Shown here in pieces: positions 30,203-34,595 of a DNA stretch of 34,595 bases. Position numbers and translations under genes: made by a program. This stretch comes from Lentisphaerae bacterium GWF2_50_93 (GTDB lineage Bacteria; Verrucomicrobiota; Lentisphaeria; Victivallales; GWF2-50-93). The stretch's first letter is position 1. The number at the start of each line of letters is the position of its first letter. The notes under the pieces are model-generated. The model was given only the letters and a program-made list of their open reading frames with translations. It made no database searches and was not told where the DNA came from. The DNA lies in the NCBI GenBank assembly GCA_001804815.1, contig MHBI01000088.1, forward strand, positions 76,224-110,818. The letters run 5' to 3'.

Positions 30203-30343
30203 CTATTTCTTCTGCTTCTTGCTGTACTGATCCGTGTCCTTTTCCGGCTTCTTATAGTCCCCTATGACGGTCTTCAGGGGACAGATTGCAAATACCGAAC
30301 ACTTCTTGCAGCCCACCATCAATGCAATTGGACATAAAGTCAT
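30203..30343 (-). CDS. Cys-rich 46-residue miniprotein, possible metal-binding
   Basis: The ATG at 30343 is preceded by AAGGAG. The product starts MTLCPIALMVGCKKCSVFAI, then CPLKTVIGDYKKPEKD, and ends with a Lys-rich tail. Cysteines at 4, 12, 15 and 21 (Cx7CxxCx5CP) could hold a zinc ion or an Fe-S cluster; the CxxC...CP spacing is ferredoxin-like. It lies 11 bp before the transaldolase gene, so translation is likely coupled. I recall similar unnamed small proteins in other anaerobes but cannot name a family. Confidence 0.75.
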   Translation of the reverse strand: MTLCPIALMVGCKKCSVFAICPLKTVIGDYKKPEKDTDQYSKKQKK

Positions 30344-30434
30344 AAGTAATTCTCCTTTAAAGAATCATTCTGCATGAATTCACCTGTCTTTCCAGTTAAA
30401 CCTGTTTCCTTTAAATCACCTCTATGATTCCAGC

Positions 30435-30465
30435 AGCGCCGCCCGTTTCCGCGGACGACGCCGCT
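30435..30465 (-). other. GC-rich imperfect hairpin between lipoprotein and miniprotein genes
   Basis: AGCGGCGTCGTCC and GGGCGGCGCT can pair imperfectly in the transcript. It could set different mRNA levels for the lipoprotein and the downstream genes. Evidence is weak. Confidence 0.3.
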
Positions 30466-30486
30466 TTGAACTTATTGAACCTGAAT

Positions 30487-30894
30487 TTACGGAGCTACAA
30501 CCTTGACCTTGAATTCCGTAGAGGTTGCCTTCCCGCTTGCCGGCGTTCCTTTTACATTTACAGGATACTCGCCAATAGCAGCATTTTTCGCAGCAGCAAT
30601 CTTGACTTTCACTTCAGGCTTGTCGCTCGCTTTTACCAGAACGTACTTAGGCGTTACACTGATGCCATCCGCCTTGATGTCGAGCTGCACGTCCTGCTTG
30701 AAGGCGGCGCCCCTGTTGAGCGTGACGTCAACAGTTGCATCCTCGCCCTGCTTGATTGTGCTGGATGACGGTACGGTGATGCTGAATTCTTCATTCACAG
30801 GCGCGATACCGCCCTGGCTGCTGTTCTGCGTGCTCCAACATCCTGACACCGTGATCAGAGCCGCCATCATAGAAACTGCGATTAGAGTTTTCAT
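30487..30894 (-). CDS. Lipoprotein with Ig-like/NEW3-type domain
   Basis: A 135-residue protein. The signal peptide ends in the lipobox TVSGC (Cys19), so it is lipid-anchored in the outer membrane or periplasm. Residues 35-133 form a beta-sandwich-like domain with TIKQGEDATVDVTLNRG, VTPKYVLVKASDKPEVKVKI and IGEYPVNVKGTPASG, the pattern of NEW3/Ig-like stalk domains. The function is unknown; a structural or adhesive role in the envelope is likely. GGAAAAGGA precedes the ATG. It is the first gene of the transaldolase operon and lies about 140 bp downstream of box 4. Confidence 0.82.
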   Translation of the reverse strand: MKTLIAVSMMAALITVSGCWSTQNSSQGGIAPVNEEFSITVPSSSTIKQGEDATVDVTLNRGAAFKQDVQLDIKADGISVTPKYVLVKASDKPEVKVKIAAAKNAAIGEYPVNVKGTPASGKATSTEFKVKVVAP

Positions 30895-31032
30895 TTTTTC
30901 CTTTTCCTTCTTCGTAATTGTTTATCTGTTATTGACTGTTCACTTATCATCTCACCTGGCGATATCTTCTCGATTCCTGCGCCTCCTTTCTTTCGGCCTT
31001 TGTTTTAAAACTTGTTCTTATCCGTCAAAAGC

Positions 31033-31107
31033 AAGATAGTATTTTGACAGGCTGTTTGCTATGGGGTGGAAACCTACTTGCCCATGGGGTGAATACCCCA
31101 GGGGAAT
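31033..31107 (-). promoter_or_regulatory. Direct-repeat promoter box 4 (lipoprotein-transaldolase operon)
   Basis: On the minus strand CACCCCATG (31091-31083) and CACCCCATA (31068-31060) are 23 bp apart, the second preceded by GTAGGT. TATCTT (31038-31033) is 22 nt past it, with a poor TAGCAA in the -35 place. CCCCTGGGG borders the outer repeat, like the CCCCTAGGGG of box 2. Confidence 0.78.
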
Positions 31108-31147
31108 GACGAATTACGAATGACGAACAACCGAACTCCGAACCACA
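31107..31147. repeat. Degenerate CGAAT/CGAAC short-repeat tract
   Basis: GACGAATTACGAATGACGAA then CAACCGAACTCCGAA, nearly identical to the tracts at 2590 and 24773. As at 24773, it directly adjoins a direct-repeat promoter box on its upstream side. Confidence 0.5.
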
Positions 31148-31171
31148 AAATTACATGCGCTATCCGCCTTC

Positions 31172-31885
31172 TCATTTATTTACCCTGCATCTGCCCCTGT
31201 TGCAGACCACTGGCAGATCCAGGAGGGAATTGATCATGCCCAGAAGAACCAGTCCGTTGGCCCTGGCGTTCCTCAGAGTCTCCAGCTGATCGCCGGTCAG
31301 CTTTTTCCCAGGATCCATTTCCAGTTTTTCCAGATATCCTGTAATGCCATTCAAGGGCAGGCTCATATCGTGGACAAGCATGTGGGTCAGCCTGTCCTGC
31401 AATTCCTCCAGCTTTCCGAGATGATCATAGTTGTCCTTCAACTGGCGGTTCTGTTTCTCGAGTTGAATCTGAAGCCGGCGAAGCTCCAGGTGCGTGCGTA
31501 CTCTTGCCTCAACTTCTTCCAGCTGGAATGGCTTCGTCACATAGTCGACTCCTCCTGCGGCAAAGGCCTTGATCTTGTCAATCGTCTCGCTCATGGCGCT
31601 GATGAAAATGACGGGGATGTTTTTCAGCCTCTCATCGGCCTTCAGCTGCTCGCAGACCTCGTATCCGCTCATTTCCGGCATGTTGACATCAAGCAGAATC
31701 AGGTCTGGCGGTTCAGCGCGGGCGGCCTGGAGCGCCAGCTCGCCACTGAGAAACGAACGCGGCTTGCAGCCTCGGTCCGTGAGCATTTTCACCAGCAGCA
31801 GCAAATTTGCCGGCGTGTCGTCCACGATCAGTATGTCCGTAAATGGTTCTATGGCTGAAAGTTTCTTTTCTGGCATGTCTTTCAT
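31172..31885 (-). pseudogene. Truncated REC-HisKA hybrid protein lacking the ATPase domain
   Basis: A 237-residue frame: receiver domain (14-135; D22/D23, D66 in LILLDVNMP, K118), coiled linker, and a HisKA-like segment with MLVHDMSLPLNG (H172). It parallels the intact gene at 33280 up to MINSLLD, where two extra nucleotides shift the frame. After 16 foreign residues a stop appears, and the HATPase_c domain is absent from the DNA that follows. It cannot autophosphorylate but might still act as a receiver or phospho-acceptor protein. AGGGAAG precedes the ATG. It is probably a decayed duplicate. Confidence 0.75.
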
Positions 31886-32114
31886 TCTTCCCTGTCGTTC
31901 ATCCTGGCTGTTTTATTAAGCTGGAGTCTCCCTTGATCACGTTGACACGTGGAACGTGACTCACGTGGCACGCTTTAGCTTGTCTATATTTCCCAAGGCC
32001 TGAAATTCAGGGACAAATTAAAGTTTGAACTCCAACGAATCGTATCTCCGCACAAACCTTTTCTATTGTTTTGCAATCAACCCTCCTGGCCACTGCGCCA
32101 CTATTTTTCCATTA

Positions 32115-32163
32115 CCCATCCACTAATCCAAAAATCCATTAATCCGTCATCCTGTGGGAGGAC
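32115..32163. repeat. MITE-like element, family 1, right arm only (copy E)
   Basis: CCATTAATCCGTCATCCTGT then GGGAGGAC matches the right end of copies A-D, but no left arm is seen. It overlaps the 3' end of the gene at 32147 and supplies its stop codon. The rest of 31886-32146 holds no gene; ACACGTGGAACGTGACTCAC shows short ACGTG reiterations. Confidence 0.6.
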
Positions 32164-33283
32164 ACTGATCTTTTTCCGCATGTTCAAGCGCCGCGTTCGG
32201 ACGTGGCAGGACAAACCAGAAGGTGCTGCCTTTTCCCAGCTCGCTTTCGACGCCTATGCGGCCGCCATGGGCTTCGACGGCCATTTTACAGAAGGTCAAA
32301 CCCAGCCCGCTGCCCACGCGGTATTTGCTGTTGTCCACCTGTCCGAACTTTTCGAATATCCGCCGGTGGTATCTGGGCGCAATGCCGGGCCCGGTATCGG
32401 TCACTGCGACGCGGACCTCGCTGCTGGATGATGTAATGAAAATGCGGATGTCACCTCCGGGACGGGTGTATTTGATGGCATTGCCGAGAAGATTCTGGAG
32501 CACCCTCCGGATAAGAACAATGTCGGCCGTGATGTTGAGGGAGGATTCCGGCGCGGTGAACATGACCGTGCGGTTCTCAGGAAAGGGTTTATTTGTCGCC
32601 AGCACATCACGGATTATGGCATCGAGGTCGCACGAATCGTGGTTCAGCTTCATCTCGCCCGCACCCATTTTGCTGACATCGAGTATTGAACTTATCATGT
32701 TCAGCAGTTCCTCGGAACTGCGGCGGGCCAGCGTGACGAGTTCCTGGTCGAGGGTGGACAGCTGCTGATCCTTCTTGCCTTCCAGTACCTGCAGTAAACC
32801 GAAGATGACTGTCATGGGGCTGCGCAGATCGTGGATGATCATGTATCCGAGATCGTCGCGGAGTTTTTCCAGCCGGCGCAGCTTCAGATGCGTCAGGACG
32901 CGGGCATAGACTTCCTCGCACTGGAACGGCTTCGTAACGTAGTCGACACCGCCCGCATTGAACGCCTTCACCTTGTCGATCGTCCCATCCAGCGCGCTGA
33001 TGAAAATGACTGGAATGTCCCTCAGCGACGCATCGGACTTCAGCTGCTCACAGACCTGATAACCGTTCATTTCCGGCATATTGATATCAAGCAGGATCAG
33101 GTCGGGCTGTTCTGCACGTGCGGCCTGCAGCGCCAGCTTGCCGCTGATGACCGATCGCGTCTTGTAGCCTCGTTCCGAGAGCATTTTCTCCAGCAGCAGC
33201 ACGTTTGCCGGAGTGTCGTCAACGATCAGAATGTTAGGCGATGTTTTAGTATTTATACGCTGGTATTCCGATATGTCTTTCAT
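32147..33283 (-). CDS. Receiver-histidine kinase hybrid (REC-HisKA-HATPase)
   Basis: The 378-residue cytosolic protein has an N-terminal receiver (16-132; D22/D23, D66, K118), HisKA with YMIIHDLRSPMTVI (H151) and HATPase_c with QNLLGNAIKYTRPGG, DTGPGIAP, IFEKFGQVD and GSGLGLTFCKMAVEAHGG. The receiver is N-terminal to the kinase, a plan used by relay kinases controlled by an upstream kinase. Compared with the paralogue at 33280, about 20 residues of the coiled linker are missing. The start overlaps the upstream gene's stop by ATGA. The last residues (CPPTG) and the stop come from repeat copy E. Confidence 0.93.
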   Translation of the reverse strand: MKDISEYQRINTKTSPNILIVDDTPANVLLLEKMLSERGYKTRSVISGKLALQAARAEQPDLILLDINMPEMNGYQVCEQLKSDASLRDIPVIFISALDGTIDKVKAFNAGGVDYVTKPFQCEEVYARVLTHLKLRRLEKLRDDLGYMIIHDLRSPMTVIFGLLQVLEGKKDQQLSTLDQELVTLARRSSEELLNMISSILDVSKMGAGEMKLNHDSCDLDAIIRDVLATNKPFPENRTVMFTAPESSLNITADIVLIRRVLQNLLGNAIKYTRPGGDIRIFITSSSSEVRVAVTDTGPGIAPRYHRRIFEKFGQVDNSKYRVGSGLGLTFCKMAVEAHGGRIGVESELGKGSTFWFVLPRPNAALEHAEKDQCPPTG

Positions 33284-34485
33284 TTTTCCATTCCTTCCTT
33301 GTTTTTATTCGCATATTCCGGTGACACTTTCAGCCGGGGCAGTGTAAACCAGAAGGTGCTGCCTTTGCCGACTTCGCTGATGACGCCGATTTGTCCGCCG
33401 TGGACCTCAACTGCAAGCTTGCAGAATGCCAGCCCAAGTCCGGTTGAATACATTTTCCTTTGCTGCCGGACTTCAACTTGCCCGAATTTCTCAAATATCT
33501 TCTGGTGATATTCACCGGGAATACCTTTGCCAGTATCTGCAACACAAAGCCTTGTCCCATCTTCATTACATTCTATGGAAATGGCGACAGCGCCCCCTTT
33601 TGGCGTAAATTTAACGGCATTGCCCACCAGGTTTGCGATGATACGGGTAACTATGGTCTCGTCGCAGTCGACCATTGCCGGCAGGACTTGCTTCACATGG
33701 TGCAGCGATATGTCCTTCGTGAGTGAACCCAGGGAGTTGACAGCATTCTGAATCAGGATATCAATGTCTGATTCCGTCACATCGAGCGGCATCTGCCCCT
33801 GTTCCAGACGACTGACATCCAAAAGGGAATTAATCATGTCCACAAGGATCACTCCGCTGCTTCTGGCGCCTCTCAGGAGCGCCATTTCGTCGATATCAAG
33901 CTTTTTCCCGGCATACATTTCCAGCAGTTCCATATTCCCTATGATGCCGGTCAAAGGCGACCGCATGTCGTGAACGACCATGTGGGTCAAATTATCCCGC
34001 AGATCCTCCAGTTTCCTGAGCTGATCATAGTTCTCCTGCAGCTGTAGATTCCGCATCTCAAGCTCAATCTGCAGCCGGCGAAGCTTCAAATGCGTATGGA
34101 TCCTTGCCTCGACTTCCTCGAACTGAAACGGCTTCGTTACGTAGTCCACCCCTCCGACACTGAATGCTTTCACCTTGTCAATCTTTCCATCCAGCGCACT
34201 GATGAAAATTACCGGAATACCTTTGAGAGCCTCATCGGCCTTGAGATGCCCGCAGACTTCGTATCCGTTCATTTCATGCATGTTGATGTCCAGCAGAATC
34301 AGGTCGGGCGCTTCATCACGGGCGGCCTGCAGCGCCAGCTTTCCGCTGGGAACCGGACGCGCCTTGTAACCTCTCTCGGCGAGCATTTTCTCCAACAACA
34401 GCACATTGGCCGGCATGTCGTCCACGATCAGGATGTTCGGCAATGGTTTATGTTCTACCAATTTATTTTCCGATATGTTTTCCAT
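33280..34485 (-). CDS. Receiver-histidine kinase hybrid (REC-HisKA-HATPase)
   Basis: A 401-residue paralogue of the two preceding hybrids: receiver (16-132; D22/D23, D66, K118), coiled linker (138-165), HisKA with MVVHDMRSPLTG (H172) and HATPase_c with ANLVGNAVKFTPKGG, DTGKGIPGEYHQKIFEKFGQ and STGLGLAFCKLAVEVHGG. After the phosphorylation site it reads INMHEMNG where the family normally has a Pro (NMPEMNG), a small oddity at a conserved loop. I chose the ATG at 34485; a GTG at 34494 with GGAGAA before it is an alternative. The 3' end overlaps the next hybrid gene by 4 bp, so both are co-translated. No membrane segments, hence a cytosolic relay. Confidence 0.93.
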   Translation of the reverse strand: MENISENKLVEHKPLPNILIVDDMPANVLLLEKMLAERGYKARPVPSGKLALQAARDEAPDLILLDINMHEMNGYEVCGHLKADEALKGIPVIFISALDGKIDKVKAFSVGGVDYVTKPFQFEEVEARIHTHLKLRRLQIELEMRNLQLQENYDQLRKLEDLRDNLTHMVVHDMRSPLTGIIGNMELLEMYAGKKLDIDEMALLRGARSSGVILVDMINSLLDVSRLEQGQMPLDVTESDIDILIQNAVNSLGSLTKDISLHHVKQVLPAMVDCDETIVTRIIANLVGNAVKFTPKGGAVAISIECNEDGTRLCVADTGKGIPGEYHQKIFEKFGQVEVRQQRKMYSTGLGLAFCKLAVEVHGGQIGVISEVGKGSTFWFTLPRLKVSPEYANKNKEGMEK

Positions 34486-34550
34486 TATTTCCACTTCTCC
34501 GCCGATGTCGGCAAGGGTGCCGGCGTTCCATGCAATTCCGTCTTACCGGA

Positions 34551-34587
34551 CCGCCAGCCCTCCCGACGCACTCCGTGGCCGGGATCT
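34551..34587. repeat. Repeat shared with 9322-9357
   Basis: CCTCCCGACGCACTCCGTGG then CCGGGATCT, the same sequence as at 9322 with small changes, upstream of the hybrid kinase genes. Confidence 0.5.
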
Positions 34588-34595
34588 GCGACCTG

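Overview
The window looks like a chromosomal segment of a Gram-negative bacterium of the PVC superphylum, most likely Lentisphaerota (Lentisphaerae) or a close relative. This placement is an inference. It rests on prepilin-like proteins of the FTLIELLVVIAIIAI type, a stand-alone SWIB-domain protein, a GH38 mannosidase paired with an AraC regulator, GC-moderate coding DNA with strong AGGAG ribosome sites, and intergenic regions crowded with palindromic repeats. No rRNA, tRNA, CRISPR array, transposase or phage gene was recognised.

Layout. 1-524 (-): 5' part of a secreted protein that runs off the left edge. 1036-2589 (+): membrane family-2 glycosyltransferase with its own terminator. 3011-9195 (+): a prepilin-like protein followed by a tight type IV pilus/type II secretion assembly cluster (PilM-PilN fusion, PilO-like, PilP-like, PilB/GspE ATPase). 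9767-15056: SWIB protein (-), SGNH hydrolase (+), and the AraC regulator/GH38 alpha-mannosidase pair (-). 15512-20216 (-): a long co-directional cluster headed by a triple-BON-domain protein, with DUF3309, small membrane proteins, a surface-repeat protein, a second prepilin-like protein, a PAS remnant and an eRF1-like protein. 20550-22188 (+): a soluble NarL-type two-component system, divergent from that cluster. 22562-24639 (-): a second BON cluster (two BON proteins plus a glycogen-binding-like domain on a membrane tail). 25201-34485 (-): signalling and stress genes. These are an RsbRD-N-type histidine kinase, a DUF883/holin-like membrane pair, an HD-GYP response regulator, a lipoprotein/Cys-rich miniprotein/transaldolase operon, and three tandem REC-kinase hybrids, one of them truncated.

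The most interesting signal is a two-copy direct repeat, consensus GTAGGTNNNCACCCCATG on the minus strand, with the two copies exactly 23 bp apart. It occurs four times. Each copy is upstream of a minus-strand operon: BON1, BON3-BON2-CBM48, DUF883-holin-like, and lipoprotein-miniprotein-transaldolase. In all four the downstream repeat lies where a -35 box would be, 21-22 nt before a -10-like hexamer. This is the architecture of an activator-dependent promoter and defines a candidate envelope/osmotic-stress regulon. One copy lies between the BON1 operon and the divergent two-component system, making that response regulator the first candidate activator. The two BON clusters are related by duplication. 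They share a BON-to-DUF3309 order, and in the second cluster the DUF3309-like tail is fused to a CBM48-like domain. They also share an 11-bp hairpin just after the BON stop codon with two compensatory base-pair changes.

Intergenic DNA carries at least six families of short inverted-repeat elements. Two have inserted so that they now supply the stop codon of a signalling gene, and one is nested inside another. Gene functions rest on motifs read by eye; no database search was possible.
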